A stretch of 49,407 nucleotides of DNA from Robertmurraya massiliosenegalensis JC6 (GCF_000311725.1 NZ_HE978521.1:31887-81293); one strand, 5' to 3'. Positions 1 through 16,499 are shown, counted from the stretch's first letter. Translations and numbers: made by a program. The notes: generated by a model not told the origin, from the letters alone.

Positions 1-75
1 ACAGCTGGTGTTAACAACCGTATGCAAGGTCGTTCTAAATACGGTACGAAGAAACCTAAAGCAGCAAAGAAATAA
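1..75 (+). CDS. rpsL: 30S ribosomal protein S12, C-terminal end (partial)
   Basis: The first 24 codons in frame 1 read as the basic C-terminal tail of S12 (NNRMQGRSKYGTKKPK) and stop with TAA at 73-75. S12 forms part of the decoding centre of the small subunit. The 5' part lies outside the window. The gene sits directly upstream of rpsG, as in the str operon of all Bacillaceae. Confidence 0.93.
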   Translation, partial: TAGVNNRMQGRSKYGTKKPKAAKK

Positions 76-89
76 AAACACAATTATAA

Positions 90-584
<495 letters not shown>

Positions 585-635
585 AATCTATTTCATAATA
601 AAAAATACACTCAAACATGGAAGGAGAAATACCAA

Positions 636-2714
636 ATGGCAAGAGAGTTCTCCTTAGAAAATACTCGCAATATCGGCATCATGGCTCACATCGATGCCGG
701 TAAAACAACAACAACTGAGCGTGTACTCTACTATACTGGTCGTATTCATAAGATCGGTGAAACTCATGAAGGTGCATCTCAGATGGACTGGATGGAGCAA
801 GAACAAGAACGCGGTATCACAATTACGTCTGCAGCAACAACTGCACAATGGAAAGGTCACCGCGTTAACATCATCGATACACCAGGACACGTAGACTTCA
901 CAGTTGAAGTTGAACGTTCTCTTCGTGTACTAGATGGTGCTGTTGCTGTTCTTGACGCACAGTCTGGTGTTGAACCACAAACTGAAACAGTTTGGCGCCA
1001 AGCAACAACTTACGGAGTTCCACGTGTCGTATTCGTTAATAAAATGGATAAACTAGGTGCGGACTTCCTTTATTCTTTAAAAACTCTTCATGATCGTCTA
1101 CAAGCTAACGCTGTAGCCATCCAATTACCAATTGGGGCTGAAGACGAGTTCGAAGGAATCATTGACCTTGTAGAAATGAAAGCTACTTTCTACGGTAATG
1201 ACCTTGGAACTGAAATTGAAGAGCGCGAAATTCCAGCTGAGTACATGGACCAAGCTGAAGAATACCGCGAAAAATTAATTGAAGCAGTTGCAGAACTTGA
1301 CGAAGAATTAATGGAAAAATACCTTGGTGGTGAAGAAATCACTACGGACGAGCTTAAAGCTGGTATCCGTAAAGGTACTGTTAATGTTGAGTTATACCCA
1401 GTTATCTGTGGTTCTGCTTTCAAAAACAAAGGTGTACAAAAAATGCTTGATGCAGTAATTGCATACCTTCCATCACCATTAGATGTTCCTGCGATTAAAG
1501 GTACACTTCCAGATAGTGATGAAGTTATTGAGCGTCATTCTGACGACAACGAGCCATTCTCTGCACTTGCATTCAAAGTTATGACTGACCCTTACGTCGG
1601 TAAATTGACATTCTTCCGTGTATACTCTGGTACATTAAGCTCAGGCTCATATGTACAAAACTCTACAAAAGGCAAGCGTGAGCGTGTAGGACGTATTCTA
1701 CAAATGCATGCGAACAGCCGTGAAGAGATTTCAATGGTATACGCTGGAGATATTGCTGCAGCAGTTGGTTTAAAGGATACAACTACTGGAGACACTCTAT
1801 GTGATGAAAAGAATCTAGTTATTCTTGAATCTATGGAATTCCCAGAGCCGGTTATCCAATTATCTATCGAGCCTAAATCTAAGGCTGACCAAGATAAGAT
1901 GACAACTGCACTTCAAAAGCTACAAGAAGAAGATCCTACATTCCGTGCGCATACTGATCAGGAAACTGGCCAGGTTATCATTGCCGGTATGGGTGAACTT
2001 CACTTAGATATCCTTGTAGACCGTATGAAGCGTGAATTCAAAGTAGAAGCAAATGTTGGTGCACCACAGGTTGCTTATCGTGAAACAATCCGTAATTCTG
2101 CACAAGTAGAAGGAAAGTTTGCGCGTCAATCAGGTGGTCGTGGTCAATACGGACACGTTTGGATCGAATTCTCACCAAACGAAGAAGGAAAAGGTTTCGA
2201 ATTTGAAAATGGTATCGTCGGTGGTGTTGTTCCTCGTGAATACATCCCTGCTGTTCAAGCTGGACTAGAAGATGCTCTTGATAGAGGACTTCTTGCTGGA
2301 TACCCAGTAGTAGATATCAAAGCGCGTCTTTATGATGGATCATACCATGATGTTGACTCCTCAGAAATGGCGTTCAAAATCGCTGCTTCTATGGCTTTAA
2401 AAAATGCAGCGTCTAAATGTAACCCTGTTATTTTAGAGCCAATGATGAGAGTTGAAGTTATCATCCCTGAAGAATACATGGGTGATATCATGGGTAACAT
2501 CACTTCCCGTCGTGGTCGTGTTGAAGGTATGGAAGCTCGTGGTAATGCACAAGTTGTCCGTGCTATGGTTCCGCTTTCTGAAATGTTTGGTTATGCGACA
2601 ACTTTACGTTCAAGCACTCAAGGTCGTGGTGTATTCTCAATGCATTTTGACCACTATGAAGAGGTACCAAAATCAATTTCAGAAGAAATCATCAAGAAAA
2701 ATAAAGGTGAATAA
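636..2714 (+). CDS. fusA: Elongation factor G
   Basis: The 692-aa translational GTPase drives tRNA-mRNA translocation on the ribosome. G1 ([15 protein letters not shown], near residues 17-31), G3 ([14 protein letters not shown]) and G4 (NKMDK) are all present. Domain II, the domain IV segment ([10 protein letters not shown]) and the C-terminal domain V follow. The length is normal for EF-G. The ATG at 636 follows GGAAGGAGA. It lies about 50 nt after rpsG and is almost certainly co-transcribed with it. Confidence 0.98.
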   Translation: MAREFSLENTRNIGIMAHIDAGKTTTTERVLYYTGRIHKIGETHEGASQMDWMEQEQERGITITSAATTAQWKGHRVNIIDTPGHVDFTVEVERSLRVLDGAVAVLDAQSGVEPQTETVWRQATTYGVPRVVFVNKMDKLGADFLYSLKTLHDRLQANAVAIQLPIGAEDEFEGIIDLVEMKATFYGNDLGTEIEEREIPAEYMDQAEEYREKLIEAVAELDEELMEKYLGGEEITTDELKAGIRKGTVNVELYPVICGSAFKNKGVQKMLDAVIAYLPSPLDVPAIKGTLPDSDEVIERHSDDNEPFSALAFKVMTDPYVGKLTFFRVYSGTLSSGSYVQNSTKGKRERVGRILQMHANSREEISMVYAGDIAAAVGLKDTTTGDTLCDEKNLVILESMEFPEPVIQLSIEPKSKADQDKMTTALQKLQEEDPTFRAHTDQETGQVIIAGMGELHLDILVDRMKREFKVEANVGAPQVAYRETIRNSAQVEGKFARQSGGRGQYGHVWIEFSPNEEGKGFEFENGIVGGVVPREYIPAVQAGLEDALDRGLLAGYPVVDIKARLYDGSYHDVDSSEMAFKIAASMALKNAASKCNPVILEPMMRVEVIIPEEYMGDIMGNITSRRGRVEGMEARGNAQVVRAMVPLSEMFGYATTLRSSTQGRGVFSMHFDHYEEVPKSISEEIIKKNKGE

Positions 2715-2787
2715 TTGATTTTCACCTATCTTTAAAGTATAACTACTTATGTACGAAGCTGTAGGAAAAGGGATAACTTTTTCCTAC
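2706..2787 (+). other. Two hairpins in the fusA-tuf spacer
   Basis: The fusA stop region contains GGTGAA (2706-2711) and TTCACC (2721-2726). Further on, GTAGGAAAA (2761-2769) can pair with TTTTCCTAC (2779-2787). Neither is followed by a clean T-run, so they may be pause or processing sites and not full terminators. The 119-nt spacer is longer than others in the operon. Confidence 0.4.
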
Positions 2788-2833
2788 TGCATCCATATAC
2801 TTAACTTTTTTATATTAAAGGAGGATTTCCAAA

Positions 2834-4021
2834 ATGGGAAAAGCTAAATTTGACCGTTCAAAACCACACGTTAATATCGGAACTATTGGTCACGTTGACC
2901 ATGGTAAAACTACTTTAACAGCAGCAATTACAACTGTACTTGCAAAATCAGGCGGCGGGGAAGCTCGCGGTTATGATATGATCGACAACGCTCCAGAAGA
3001 AAAAGAGCGTGGAATCACAATCAACACTTCTCACGTTGAGTATGAAACAGCTACTCGTCACTATGCACACGTTGACTGCCCAGGACATGCTGACTATGTT
3101 AAGAACATGATCACTGGTGCTGCTCAAATGGATGGCGGTATCTTAGTAGTTTCTGCTGCTGATGGTCCAATGCCACAAACTCGTGAGCACATCCTTTTAT
3201 CTCGTCAAGTAGGTGTACCTTACCTTGTTGTATTCATGAACAAGTGTGATATGGTAGACGACGAAGAACTTCTTGAATTAGTAGAAATGGAAGTTCGTGA
3301 CTTATTATCAGAATATGAATTCCCTGGTGATGATATTCCTGTAATCAAGGGTTCTGCTCTTAAGGCTCTTGAAGGAGAAGCTGAATGGGAAGAAAAAATC
3401 GTTGAATTAATGAACGCTGTTGATGAGTACATTCCAACTCCAACACGTGATACTGATAAGCCATTCATGATGCCAGTTGAGGATGTATTCTCAATCACTG
3501 GTCGTGGTACAGTTGCTACAGGTCGTGTTGAGCGTGGCCAAGTTAAAGTTGGTGACGTAATCGAAATCATCGGTCTTGCTGAAGAGCCAAAATCTACTAC
3601 AGTAACTGGAGTAGAAATGTTCCGTAAGCTTCTTGACTATGCTGAAGCTGGAGATAACATTGGAGCACTTCTTCGTGGGGTAGCTCGTGAAGAAATCCAA
3701 CGTGGTCAAGTACTTGCTAAGCCAGGTTCAATCACACCGCACACAAAGTTCAAAGCTGAAGTATATGTATTATCAAAAGACGAAGGTGGACGTCATACTC
3801 CATTCTTCACTAACTACCGTCCTCAGTTCTACTTCCGTACAACTGACGTAACTGGTATTTGTAATCTTCCTGAAGGCGTAGAAATGGTTATGCCTGGAGA
3901 TAACATCGAAATGAACGTTGAGCTTATCGCTCCAATCGCTATCGAAGAAGGTACTAAGTTCTCTATCCGTGAGGGTGGACGTACAGTAGGCGCTGGCGTT
4001 GTTGCTACAATCGTTGAGTAA
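2834..4021 (+). CDS. tuf: Elongation factor Tu
   Basis: The 395-aa GTPase delivers aminoacyl-tRNA to the ribosomal A site. G1 (GHVDHGKT, residues 19-26), G2 ([14 protein letters not shown]), G3 (DCPGHADY) and G4 ([10 protein letters not shown]) are canonical. They are followed by the two beta-barrel domains, ending [10 protein letters not shown]. The ribosome binding site AAAGGAGG lies about 7 nt before the ATG. It is the last gene of the str operon and is followed at once by a strong terminator. Confidence 0.98.
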   Translation: MGKAKFDRSKPHVNIGTIGHVDHGKTTLTAAITTVLAKSGGGEARGYDMIDNAPEEKERGITINTSHVEYETATRHYAHVDCPGHADYVKNMITGAAQMDGGILVVSAADGPMPQTREHILLSRQVGVPYLVVFMNKCDMVDDEELLELVEMEVRDLLSEYEFPGDDIPVIKGSALKALEGEAEWEEKIVELMNAVDEYIPTPTRDTDKPFMMPVEDVFSITGRGTVATGRVERGQVKVGDVIEIIGLAEEPKSTTVTGVEMFRKLLDYAEAGDNIGALLRGVAREEIQRGQVLAKPGSITPHTKFKAEVYVLSKDEGGRHTPFFTNYRPQFYFRTTDVTGICNLPEGVEMVMPGDNIEMNVELIAPIAIEEGTKFSIREGGRTVGAGVVATIVE

Positions 4022-4036
4022 CAACTAATAAATTAT

Positions 4037-4074
4037 AAAGAAAGCAGATGGGTGACGATCCATCTGCTTTCTTT
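4037..4074 (+). terminator. Intrinsic terminator of the str operon
   Basis: A perfect 15-bp stem pairs AAAGAAAGCAGATGG (4037-4051) with CCATCTGCTTTCTTT (4060-4074) around an 8-nt loop. The T-rich 3' arm supplies the U tract. It begins 16 nt after the tuf stop codon and separates str from the S10 operon. Confidence 0.9.
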
Positions 4075-4309
4075 ATGCTTTGAGAAATCTCTCCTCTTTA
4101 TTGTTACAAGCAAGTCGTGCTTTCACTTTCCTCTCGCTAAGAAATATCACTTAAAAAAAGTTTCTTCATTATATAAAACACGAAAACCTCAAGCTCAAAA
4201 ATCAGCAAGACTTGCAAACTGCCATCCATAAAATTTATCACAAAATCTATAATCAATCCCTTTCCATAAATTGTAGTCTAATTTAATAGTTCGACTATTT
4301 ACCGCACAC
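4075..4309. other. Intergenic stretch without a recognisable gene
   Basis: Together with its flanks this is part of a 515-nt gap between tuf (ending 4021) and rpsJ (starting 4537). The 4075-4309 part is AT-rich, and I see no ORF with a ribosome binding site, no RNA gene and no clear repeat. The left edge is the tuf terminator; the right part carries the S10 promoters and leader annotated separately. Confidence 0.6.
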
Positions 4310-4338
4310 TTGAAAACCGTAACGCTTGCCTATATAAT
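4310..4338 (+). promoter_or_regulatory. Putative upstream sigma-A promoter of the S10 operon
   Basis: TTGAAA (4310-4315), a 17-nt spacer and TATAAT (4333-4338) form a near-consensus vegetative promoter. It lies about 200 nt upstream of rpsJ. The assignment is by consensus match only. Confidence 0.65.
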
Positions 4339-4375
4339 AGAAAAAGTGTAATTGATAAAGAAATGAAATTTTATA

Positions 4376-4405
4376 TTGCATTTGCTTTATGATTCATTGT
4401 ATAAT
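4376..4405 (+). promoter_or_regulatory. Putative proximal sigma-A promoter of the S10 operon
   Basis: TTGCAT (4376-4381), an 18-nt spacer and TATAAT (4400-4405) form a second vegetative promoter. Predicted transcription starts near 4412 and gives a leader of about 125 nt before rpsJ. Confidence 0.65.
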
Positions 4406-4411
4406 AGACAA

Positions 4412-4845
<434 letters not shown>

Positions 4846-4922
4846 TTTTGAACGATTAGATGTAACTTAGAAACTTCAAACAATGAAATAAAAGATGATA
4901 ATTTATAGGAGGTGTGACTGTA

Positions 4923-5549
4923 ATGACCAAAGGAATCTTAGGAAGAAAAATCGGTATGACTCAAGTGTTTGCTGAAAATGGTGATCTTATCCCAGTAACA
5001 GTTGTTGAAGCAGCTCCAAACGTTGTTCTTCAAAAGAAAGCTGTTGAAACTGACGGATATGTGTCTGTACAATTAGGTTTTGATGACAAGCGTGAGAAAC
5101 TTTCAAACAAACCTGAAAAGGGACATGTTGCTAAGGCAAGTACTGCTCCTAAGCGCTTCGTACGTGAATTCCGCGGAGAAGGTTTAGCTGAGTTAGAAGT
5201 TGGTCAGGAAGTCAAAGTAGATGTATTCGCTGAAGGCGAAATCGTAGATGTAACAGGAATCTCAAAAGGTAAAGGTTTCCAAGGCTCGATCAAGCGCCAC
5301 GGACAATCTCGCGGACCAATGGCACACGGTTCTCGTTATCACCGTCGCCCAGGTTCAATGGGTCCTGTAGCTCCAAACCGTGTATTTAAAGGTAAAGCAT
5401 TACCTGGACGTATGGGTGGAGAACAAATCACTGTACAAAACCTTGAAATTGTAAAGGTTGACGTTGAACGTAACCTATTATTAATCAAAGGTAACGTACC
5501 TGGAGCTAAAAAAGCTCTATTAAAAATCAAAAGTGCGGTTAAAGCATAA
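4923..5549 (+). CDS. rplC: 50S ribosomal protein L3
   Basis: The 208-aa protein starts [16 protein letters not shown] and contains the L3 signature [11 protein letters not shown] and the W-loop region RPGSMG. L3 reaches into the peptidyl transferase centre and is an early assembly protein. I chose the ATG at 4923, about 9 nt after TAGGAGGT. The upstream GTG at 4914 overlaps the ribosome binding site. Confidence 0.97.
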   Translation: MTKGILGRKIGMTQVFAENGDLIPVTVVEAAPNVVLQKKAVETDGYVSVQLGFDDKREKLSNKPEKGHVAKASTAPKRFVREFRGEGLAELEVGQEVKVDVFAEGEIVDVTGISKGKGFQGSIKRHGQSRGPMAHGSRYHRRPGSMGPVAPNRVFKGKALPGRMGGEQITVQNLEIVKVDVERNLLLIKGNVPGAKKALLKIKSAVKA

Positions 5550-5578
5550 ATCATTAAGGCAGAAAGGAGGAAACAAGA

Positions 5579-6202
5579 ATGCCAAAAGTAACATTGTTTA
5601 GCCAAGCTGGATCTCAAGTTGGTGAAATCGAACTTAATGAATCCATCTTTGGTATTGAGCCTAATAACCATGTGTTATTTGAAGCTGTTGTAGCTCAAAG
5701 AGCTTCTTTACGTCAAGGAACTCACAAAACAAAAATTCGTTCTGAAGTAGCGGGCGGTGGTCGCAAACCATGGCGTCAAAAAGGAACAGGTCGTGCTCGT
5801 CAAGGTTCGATTCGTTCTCCACAATGGCGCGGAGGTGGTACTGTATTCGGTCCAGTTCCTCGTAGCTATAGCTATAAATTACCGAAAAAAGTTCGTCGCT
5901 TAGCGATTAAATCGGCATTATCTTCTAAAGTAGTAGAAGAAAACATTTTAGTATTAGAAAGCCTTGCTTTCGAAACTCCAAAAACAAAAGACTTCAAAGG
6001 TTTCCTAAATGGTCTTTCTGTTGATTCAAAAGCACTTATCGTTACAGCTGATTTAGATGAAAACGTAGCATTATCTGCTCGTAACATCCCTGGTGTAACT
6101 GTTGTAACTGCTAGCGGAATCAACGTATTGGATGTTTTAGGTCATGACAAGTTAATCATGACAAAAGCAGCGGTTGAAAAAGTAGAGGAGGTGCTTGCAT
6201 AA
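5579..6202 (+). CDS. rplD: 50S ribosomal protein L4
   Basis: The 207-aa protein has the long basic extended loop ([19 protein letters not shown]) that lines the exit tunnel, followed by the globular L4 core. In enterobacteria L4 represses its own S10 operon; whether that holds here is unknown. AGAAAGGAGG precedes the ATG. Its TAA overlaps the rplW ATG by one base, so the two are translationally coupled. Confidence 0.97.
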   Translation: MPKVTLFSQAGSQVGEIELNESIFGIEPNNHVLFEAVVAQRASLRQGTHKTKIRSEVAGGGRKPWRQKGTGRARQGSIRSPQWRGGGTVFGPVPRSYSYKLPKKVRRLAIKSALSSKVVEENILVLESLAFETPKTKDFKGFLNGLSVDSKALIVTADLDENVALSARNIPGVTVVTASGINVLDVLGHDKLIMTKAAVEKVEEVLA

Positions 6203-6486
6203 TGGATGCACGCGAAATCATTAAGCGCCCCGTTATCACTGAACGTTCAACTGATTTAATGACTGAGAAAAAATACACTTTCGAAGTTGATGTTAGAGCG
6301 AACAAAACTCAAGTTAAAGATGCTGTACAAGAAATCTTCGGCGTTAAAGTTGAGAAAGTAAACGTTCAAAACTACAAAGGTAAATTTAAGCGTATGGGTA
6401 AATTTGGCGGTTACACAAACAAACGTCGTAAAGCTATCGTTAAATTAACTGCAGACAGCAAAGAAATCGAATTCTTTGAAGTTTAA
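6202..6486 (+). CDS. rplW: 50S ribosomal protein L23
   Basis: The 94-aa product starts [16 protein letters not shown], the typical L23 opening, and carries the [21 protein letters not shown] core. L23 sits at the tunnel exit and docks trigger factor and SRP. The ribosome binding site GAGGAGG lies inside the end of rplD, and start and stop codons overlap. Confidence 0.97.
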   Translation: MDAREIIKRPVITERSTDLMTEKKYTFEVDVRANKTQVKDAVQEIFGVKVEKVNVQNYKGKFKRMGKFGGYTNKRRKAIVKLTADSKEIEFFEV

Positions 6487-6517
6487 TTTATTCAAACAAG
6501 AAGAGGAGGGAAAATAA

Positions 6518-7348
<831 letters not shown>

Positions 7349-7351
7349 CGG

Positions 7352-7390
7352 GATTGAGCTACGGTTCAACCTAGGAGCCGTAGGGCAATC
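7352..7390 (+). other. Intercistronic hairpin between rplB and rpsS
   Basis: GATTG (7352-7356) pairs with CAATC (7386-7390). CTACGG (7359-7364) pairs with CCGTAG (7378-7383), with a 2-nt internal loop between the helices. No T-run follows and the rpsS ribosome binding site lies just downstream. It may be a translation or RNA stability element. Confidence 0.5.
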
Positions 7391-7408
7391 ACGAAGGGAG
7401 GTTCAATC

Positions 7409-7687
7409 ATGGGTCGCAGCTTAAAAAAAGGACCTTTTGTTGATGAACATTTAATAAACAAGATCGAAAAGCTTAATGAAACAGAAGGCAAGCAAGTGGT
7501 AAAAACTTGGTCACGCCGTTCTACGATCTTCCCACAATTCATCGGACACACAATCGCTGTTTATGATGGTCGTAAACATGTACCTGTATACGTCACTGAA
7601 GACATGGTCGGTCACAAGCTTGGAGAATTCGCTCCAACTCGTACTTACAAAGGTCATGCTAATGATGACAAGAAAACAAGACGTTAA
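7409..7687 (+). CDS. rpsS: 30S ribosomal protein S19
   Basis: The 92-aa protein starts [15 protein letters not shown] and contains the conserved [20 protein letters not shown] segment. S19 pairs with S13 in the 30S head and forms an intersubunit bridge. GAAGGGAGG precedes the ATG. The stop codon is followed within 20 nt by rplV. Confidence 0.98.
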   Translation: MGRSLKKGPFVDEHLINKIEKLNETEGKQVVKTWSRRSTIFPQFIGHTIAVYDGRKHVPVYVTEDMVGHKLGEFAPTRTYKGHANDDKKTRR

Positions 7688-7704
7688 TGAGAGGAGGCAT
7701 TCAG

Positions 7705-8046
7705 ATGCAAGCTAAAGCTGTTGCAAGAACAGTCCGTATTGCGCCTCGTAAAGTTCGTTTAGTTATCGATTTAATTCGAGGAAAGCAAGTAGGTGAAGCG
7801 GTAGCGATTTTAAAACATACGCCAAAAGCTGCTTCCCCAGTCGTTGAAAAATTATTAAATTCTGCTATGGCAAACGCCGAGCACAACTATGAAATGGACG
7901 TTAATAGCCTAGTAGTTGCGCAAGCATTCGTTGACGAGGGACCAACTTTGAAACGTTTCCGTCCACGTGCAATGGGTCGTGCAAGTGCAATCAACAAGCG
8001 TACTAGCCACATTACAATCGTATTAACAGAAAAGAAGGAGGGATAA
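7705..8046 (+). CDS. rplV: 50S ribosomal protein L22
   Basis: The 113-aa product ([20 protein letters not shown]) carries the long beta-hairpin region that lines the exit tunnel ([20 protein letters not shown]). The ATG at 7705 is preceded by AGAGGAGG. The ATG at 7687, which overlaps the rpsS stop, would add MRGGIQ upstream of the usual L22 start. Confidence 0.96.
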   Translation: MQAKAVARTVRIAPRKVRLVIDLIRGKQVGEAVAILKHTPKAASPVVEKLLNSAMANAEHNYEMDVNSLVVAQAFVDEGPTLKRFRPRAMGRASAINKRTSHITIVLTEKKEG

Positions 8047-9335
<1,289 letters not shown>

Positions 9336-9357
9336 TCTGTGAGAGGAGGTTCGCACA

Positions 9358-9621
9358 ATGAGTGAACGCAACCAACGCAAAGTTTACACTGGACGCGTTG
9401 TTTCAGATAAGATGGATAAGACAGTCACTGTTCTTGTCGAAACTTACAAGAAGCATCCGTTATACGGTAAACGCGTTAAGTACTCTAAAAAGTACAAAGC
9501 TCACGATGAGCAGAACCAAGCAAAAATCGGCGACGTGGTACGTATTATGGAAACTCGTCCACTTTCCGCAACAAAACGCTTCCGTTTAGTAGAAGTAGTA
9601 GAAAAAGCTGTAATTATATAA
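9358..9621 (+). CDS. rpsQ: 30S ribosomal protein S17
   Basis: The 87-aa protein carries the S17 OB-fold sequence [19 protein letters not shown] and the C-terminal [21 protein letters not shown]17 is a primary 16S binding protein in the 5' domain. The ribosome binding site is GAGAGGAGG. Confidence 0.97.
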   Translation: MSERNQRKVYTGRVVSDKMDKTVTVLVETYKKHPLYGKRVKYSKKYKAHDEQNQAKIGDVVRIMETRPLSATKRFRLVEVVEKAVII

Positions 9622-9634
9622 TGCTCGGAATTAG

Positions 9635-10030
<396 letters not shown>

Positions 10031-10066
10031 TTTCAAAATTAATTGCCTTTAAGGAGGTGCGAACAG

Positions 10067-10378
10067 ATGCATGTAAAAAAAGGTGATAAAGTAATGGTCA
10101 TCTCTGGTAAGGATAAAGGCAAATCAGGTGTGATTTTAGCTGCTTACCCAAAACAAAGCCGTGTCTTAGTTGAAGGTGTAAACATCGTTAAAAAACACTC
10201 GAAGCCTAGCCAAGTGAATCCTAACGGTGGAATCATCAGCCAGGAGGCACCTATTCATGTATCAAACGTAATGCCAATCGATCCGAAGTCTGGTGAACCA
10301 ACTCGCGTAGGCTACAAAGTGGAAGATGGCAAAAAAGTACGTGTTGCAAAAAAATCCGGTGAAGTTCTAGATAAATAG
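10067..10378 (+). CDS. rplX: 50S ribosomal protein L24
   Basis: The 103-aa product begins [19 protein letters not shown], a KOW motif, followed by the [18 protein letters not shown] segment. L24 is one of two initiators of 50S assembly. The ATG at 10067 follows AAGGAGGT. An upstream TTG in the same frame would include the ribosome binding site. Confidence 0.96.
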   Translation: MHVKKGDKVMVISGKDKGKSGVILAAYPKQSRVLVEGVNIVKKHSKPSQVNPNGGIISQEAPIHVSNVMPIDPKSGEPTRVGYKVEDGKKVRVAKKSGEVLDK

Positions 10379-10405
10379 TTCAAATGAAGAAGGGAGGTAC
10401 AATGA

Positions 10406-10945
10406 ATGAACCGCCTAAAAGAAAAGTATCAAAAAGAAGTAACTCCTGCTCTAATGAGCAAGTTTAATTATAAATCAGTTATGCAAGTGCCTAAGTTAGA
10501 AAAAATCGTTATCAACATGGGTGTTGGTGATGCCGTACAAAACGCAAAAGCATTAGATAACGCAGTTGAAGAGCTAGCTACCATTACTGGTCAAAAGCCA
10601 GTTGTAACGCGCGCTAAAAAATCAATTGCTGGCTTCCGTCTTCGTGAAGGTATGCCAATCGGTGCTAAAGTTACCCTTCGTGGTGAACGTATGTATGAAT
10701 TCTTCGATAAATTAGTTTCTGTATCTTTACCACGTGTACGTGACTTCCGCGGGATCTCTAAGAAGTCATTTGACGGTCGTGGTAACTACACATTAGGTGT
10801 AAAAGAACAGTTAATCTTCCCTGAAATTGATTATGATAAAGTAAGCAAGGTTCGTGGTATGGATATCGTTATCGTTACTACAGCTAATACTGATGAAGAA
10901 GCTCGTGAACTTTTAACTCAATTTGGAATGCCATTCCAAAAGTAA
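10406..10945 (+). CDS. rplE: 50S ribosomal protein L5
   Basis: The 179-aa product ([17 protein letters not shown]) contains the L5 signature [16 protein letters not shown] and [18 protein letters not shown]5 binds 5S rRNA in the central protuberance. GAAGGGAGG lies about 9 nt before this ATG. A nearby ATG at 10402 is out of frame. Confidence 0.97.
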   Translation: MNRLKEKYQKEVTPALMSKFNYKSVMQVPKLEKIVINMGVGDAVQNAKALDNAVEELATITGQKPVVTRAKKSIAGFRLREGMPIGAKVTLRGERMYEFFDKLVSVSLPRVRDFRGISKKSFDGRGNYTLGVKEQLIFPEIDYDKVSKVRGMDIVIVTTANTDEEARELLTQFGMPFQK

Positions 10946-10952
10946 TCGCTAA

Positions 10953-11156
<204 letters not shown>

Positions 11157-11180
11157 ACCCCATTTCTGGGAAGGAGGTAA

Positions 11181-11585
<405 letters not shown>

Positions 11586-11616
11586 TAGAGTTTCTTAAAG
11601 AATGGAGGTGCAATAA

Positions 11617-12153
11617 ATGTCTCGTGTAGGTAAAAAACCAATTGAAATTCCAACAGGTGTTACCGTTACTATTAACGGCAACGTCGTTACTGTAAAAGGT
11701 CCTAAAGGTGAATTGACTCGTTCATTCAGCTCAGATATGGAAATTGTCGTTTCAGAGAACGTCATTAACGTAGTTCGTCCTTCTGATTCTAAAGAACACC
11801 GTACTATTCACGGTACAACTCGTGCACTACTTGCAAACATGGTTGAAGGTGTTTCTAAAGGATTTGAAAGAAACTTAGAACTTATCGGTGTCGGTTACCG
11901 TGCTCAAAAACAAGGAAAGAAACTTGTATTGAACGTTGGTTATTCTCATCCTGTTGAAATTGAGCCTGAAGAAGGTATTGAAATCGAAGTTCCTTCTAAC
12001 ACAAAGGTTACTGTAAAGGGTATCAGCAAGGAACGCGTTGGCGCATTAGCAGCTAACATCCGTGATGTACGTCCACCAGAACCTTACAAAGGTAAAGGAA
12101 TTCGTTACGAAGGCGAATATGTTCGTCGTAAAGAAGGTAAAACAGGTAAGTAA
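11617..12153 (+). CDS. rplF: 50S ribosomal protein L6
   Basis: The 178-aa protein ([19 protein letters not shown]) has the two repeated L6 domains and the C-terminal signature [13 protein letters not shown]. It binds near the sarcin-ricin loop, where translation factors dock. The ribosome binding site is ATGGAGGT. Confidence 0.97.
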   Translation: MSRVGKKPIEIPTGVTVTINGNVVTVKGPKGELTRSFSSDMEIVVSENVINVVRPSDSKEHRTIHGTTRALLANMVEGVSKGFERNLELIGVGYRAQKQGKKLVLNVGYSHPVEIEPEEGIEIEVPSNTKVTVKGISKERVGALAANIRDVRPPEPYKGKGIRYEGEYVRRKEGKTGK

Positions 12154-12188
12154 TGGCAGCACTAGGTAAACGAAAGGAGTGACCCTAA

Positions 12189-12551
12189 ATGATTACGAAG
12201 GCTGATAAAAATGCAACCCGTAAGAAAAGACATGCACGTGTGCGTTCTAAACTTTCTGGTACTGCAGCTCGTCCTCGTTTAAATGTGTTTCGTTCTAGCA
12301 AACACATTTATGCGCAACTCATTGACGATGTAAATGGAGTTACTTTAGTAAGTGCTTCAACTTTAGATAAAGAAGTTAGTCTTGAATCTACTGGTAACGT
12401 TGATGCAGCAGTTAAGGTCGGCGAATTAGTTGCAAAACGTGCAGTAGAAAAAGGCATCAAAGCTGTTGTTTTTGACCGTGGTGGTTATTTATATCATGGA
12501 CGTGTAAAAGCACTAGCTGATGCAGCTCGTGAAAATGGATTAGAATTTTAA
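12189..12551 (+). CDS. rplR: 50S ribosomal protein L18
   Basis: The 120-aa protein carries the L18 core ([20 protein letters not shown]) and ends in the typical [24 protein letters not shown]. It binds 5S rRNA together with L5. The ribosome binding site is GAAAGGAGT. Confidence 0.97.
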   Translation: MITKADKNATRKKRHARVRSKLSGTAARPRLNVFRSSKHIYAQLIDDVNGVTLVSASTLDKEVSLESTGNVDAAVKVGELVAKRAVEKGIKAVVFDRGGYLYHGRVKALADAARENGLEF

Positions 12552-12574
12552 GAGACAAAGGAGGGACATAATAG

Positions 12575-13075
12575 ATGCGTCGTATTGATCCAAACAAACT
12601 TGAACTTGAAGAACGCGTAGTTACCGTTAATCGTGTAGCGAAGGTTGTAAAAGGTGGACGTCGTTTTCGTTTCTCTGCTCTTGTAGTAGTTGGAGACAAA
12701 AACGGTCACGTTGGTTTCGGTACTGGTAAAGCTCAAGAGGTACCAGATGCTATCCGTAAAGCAATCGAAGATGCGAAGAAAAACTTAGTCGAAGTACCGA
12801 TGGTAGGAACAACTCTTCCTCACCAAGTTATCGGACACTTTGGTGCTGGTGAAATTCTTCTTAAGCCAGCTTCTGAAGGTACAGGAGTTATCGCTGGAGG
12901 ACCAGTTCGTGCGGTTCTAGAATTAGCTGGTGTTGGCGATATCCTTTCTAAATCTTTAGGAACAAACACACCAATTAATATGGTTCGTGCTACTATAGAC
13001 GGATTAACACAATTAAAACGTGCTGAAGACGTAGCTAAATTACGTGGTAAGTCAGTAGAAGAACTGTTAGGATAA
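12575..13075 (+). CDS. rpsE: 30S ribosomal protein S5
   Basis: The 166-aa protein has the N-terminal double-stranded RNA-binding fold ([26 protein letters not shown]) and the C-terminal S5 domain ([10 protein letters not shown]). S5 affects decoding accuracy; the loop around VKGGR is the classical spectinomycin resistance region, here with no obvious change. The ribosome binding site is AAAGGAGGG. Confidence 0.97.
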   Translation: MRRIDPNKLELEERVVTVNRVAKVVKGGRRFRFSALVVVGDKNGHVGFGTGKAQEVPDAIRKAIEDAKKNLVEVPMVGTTLPHQVIGHFGAGEILLKPASEGTGVIAGGPVRAVLELAGVGDILSKSLGTNTPINMVRATIDGLTQLKRAEDVAKLRGKSVEELLG

Positions 13076-13088
13076 GGAGGGAAATCAA

Positions 13089-13271
13089 ATGGCTAACAAA
13101 TTAGAAATTACCCTCACTCGCAGTGTTATTGGTCGTCCACAGGATCAAAAGGAAACTGTTAAAGCATTAGGCCTACGCAAAATGCATCAAACAGTAGAGA
13201 AAAATGATAATCCTGCAATCCGTGGTATGATTAACAAAGTTACTCACTTAGTAACAGTGAAAGAAATATAA
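13089..13271 (+). CDS. rpmD: 50S ribosomal protein L30
   Basis: The 60-aa protein ([20 protein letters not shown]) has the short bacterial L30 fold with [10 protein letters not shown] and ends VKEI. It follows rpsE by 13 nt with AAGGAGGG upstream. Confidence 0.95.
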   Translation: MANKLEITLTRSVIGRPQDQKETVKALGLRKMHQTVEKNDNPAIRGMINKVTHLVTVKEI

Positions 13272-13302
13272 TTCAATTCTTCTTAAATAAGGAGGTGCCA
13301 AC

Positions 13303-13743
13303 ATGAAACTTCATGAATTAAAACCTGCAGAAGGATCTCGTCACGAACGCAAGCGTAAAGGACGCGGTATCGGGTCTGGTAATGGTAAGACTGCTGGTAA
13401 AGGTCATAAAGGTCAAAATGCTCGTTCAGGCGGTGGCGTACGTCCAGGATTTGAGGGTGGTCAAACACCTTTATTCCGTCGTTTACCAAAACGTGGATTT
13501 ACAAACATCAACCGTAAAGAGTATGCGATCATTAACCTTGATGCTTTAAATCGTTTCGAAGACGGTACAATCGTATCTCCAGAACTTCTTATCGAAACAG
13601 GGATTGTAAGCAAAGAGAAAGCAGGAATTAAAGTTCTTGCTAACGGCAAGTTAGAGAAAAAGCTTACAATTAAAGCTCATAAATTCTCCTCTGCTGCGAA
13701 GGAAGCGATTGAAGCTGCCGGCGGTAATGTAGAGGTGATTTAA
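13303..13743 (+). CDS. rplO: 50S ribosomal protein L15
   Basis: The 146-aa protein begins [22 protein letters not shown] and has the glycine-rich basic N-terminal extension ([20 protein letters not shown]) that threads into 23S rRNA, followed by the globular L15e/L18e-like domain. TAAGGAGGT precedes the ATG. Its TAA overlaps the secY ATG by one base. Confidence 0.97.
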   Translation: MKLHELKPAEGSRHERKRKGRGIGSGNGKTAGKGHKGQNARSGGGVRPGFEGGQTPLFRRLPKRGFTNINRKEYAIINLDALNRFEDGTIVSPELLIETGIVSKEKAGIKVLANGKLEKKLTIKAHKFSSAAKEAIEAAGGNVEVI

Positions 13744-15035
13744 TGTTTCAGACAATCTCCAATTTTATGCGCGTGGGTGATATAAGACGAAAAATCATAT
13801 TCACCCTTTTAATGTTGATTGTATTCCGTATCGGTACGTTTATTCCTGTTCCAGGAGTAGATGCAGAAGTGTTAAAGGCTCAAGATGAACTAAGTGTATT
13901 TGGGGTACTAAATACATTTGGCGGTGGTGCATTACTAAACTTCTCTATTTTAGCAATGGGTATTATGCCTTACATTACAGCATCCATCATCATTCAGTTG
14001 TTGCAAATGGATGTTGTACCGAAATTTTCGGAATGGTCAAAGCAAGGGGAGGTTGGGCGTCGTAAATTGGCTCAATTTACACGCTATTTCACCATCGTTT
14101 TAGGTTTTATACAGGCTTTAGGGATGTCGTATGGTTTCAATAACTTAGCCGGCGGAATGTTAATTAACAACCCTGGTATCGGAAGCTACTTACTCATTGC
14201 TACAGTGTTAACTGGAGGAACTGCGTTTTTAATGTGGCTTGGCGAACAAATTACGTCCAAAGGTGTCGGTAATGGAATCTCGATTATCATCTTCGCAGGT
14301 ATCGTTGCAGGAATTCCTTCAACACTAAACCAAATATATGCTCAACAATTTGAAAACGCAGGAGATGCGCTATTCATCCGTATTGTGACGATGCTCCTAA
14401 TTTTAGTAGCAGTCATTGCGATTATTGTAGGAGTTATTTTCGTAAACCAAGCGTTACGTAAAATTCCAATTCAATACGCAAAACGTGCAGTAGCAGGGCG
14501 TACGCCTACTGGTCAATCATCTCATTTACCTTTAAAAGTAAATGCTGCTGGTGTTATTCCAGTAATCTTTGCGATTTCTTTTATTGTAACACCTAAAACA
14601 ATTGCTCAATTCTTTGAGCAAAACAATGTTACTTTATGGATTCAAACAGTATTTGATTACACACACCCCATCGGTATGGTGGTATATGCTGCATTAATTA
14701 TTGCATTTACTTATTTCTATGCCTTTATTCAAGTGAATCCTGAACAGGTTGCTGAAAACTTGAAGAAGCAGGGTGGATATGTTCCTGGTATTCGTCCAGG
14801 TAAGAATACTCAAGAATATTTAACTCGTGTCTTATATCGTTTAACAATAGTTGGTGCGGTTTTCTTAGCAGTTATTGCCATTTTGCCAGTATTTTTCGTG
14901 AATTTTGCTGGTTTACCACAATCTGCACAAATCGGTGGAACAAGTTTGCTAATCGTTATTGGGGTTGCACTTGAAACGATGAAACAGCTTGAAGCTCAGC
15001 TTGTTAAACGTCACTATAAAGGTTTCATTAAATAA
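13743..15035 (+). CDS. secY: Protein translocase subunit SecY
   Basis: The 430-aa integral membrane protein forms the protein-conducting channel of SecYEG. About ten hydrophobic segments are visible. The typical opening ([21 protein letters not shown]), the plug/TM2 region ([21 protein letters not shown]) and the C-terminal cytoplasmic loop ([18 protein letters not shown]) are all present. Translation is coupled to rplO by the one-base TAATG overlap. Confidence 0.98.
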   Translation: MFQTISNFMRVGDIRRKIIFTLLMLIVFRIGTFIPVPGVDAEVLKAQDELSVFGVLNTFGGGALLNFSILAMGIMPYITASIIIQLLQMDVVPKFSEWSKQGEVGRRKLAQFTRYFTIVLGFIQALGMSYGFNNLAGGMLINNPGIGSYLLIATVLTGGTAFLMWLGEQITSKGVGNGISIIIFAGIVAGIPSTLNQIYAQQFENAGDALFIRIVTMLLILVAVIAIIVGVIFVNQALRKIPIQYAKRAVAGRTPTGQSSHLPLKVNAAGVIPVIFAISFIVTPKTIAQFFEQNNVTLWIQTVFDYTHPIGMVVYAALIIAFTYFYAFIQVNPEQVAENLKKQGGYVPGIRPGKNTQEYLTRVLYRLTIVGAVFLAVIAILPVFFVNFAGLPQSAQIGGTSLLIVIGVALETMKQLEAQLVKRHYKGFIK

Positions 15036-15078
15036 TTCGGTGGTGGGGACAACTGGTTCCCATTCCGTTTTAGCCTAA

Positions 15079-16487
<1,409 letters not shown>

Positions 16488-16499
16488 TTAGGTGATCCG

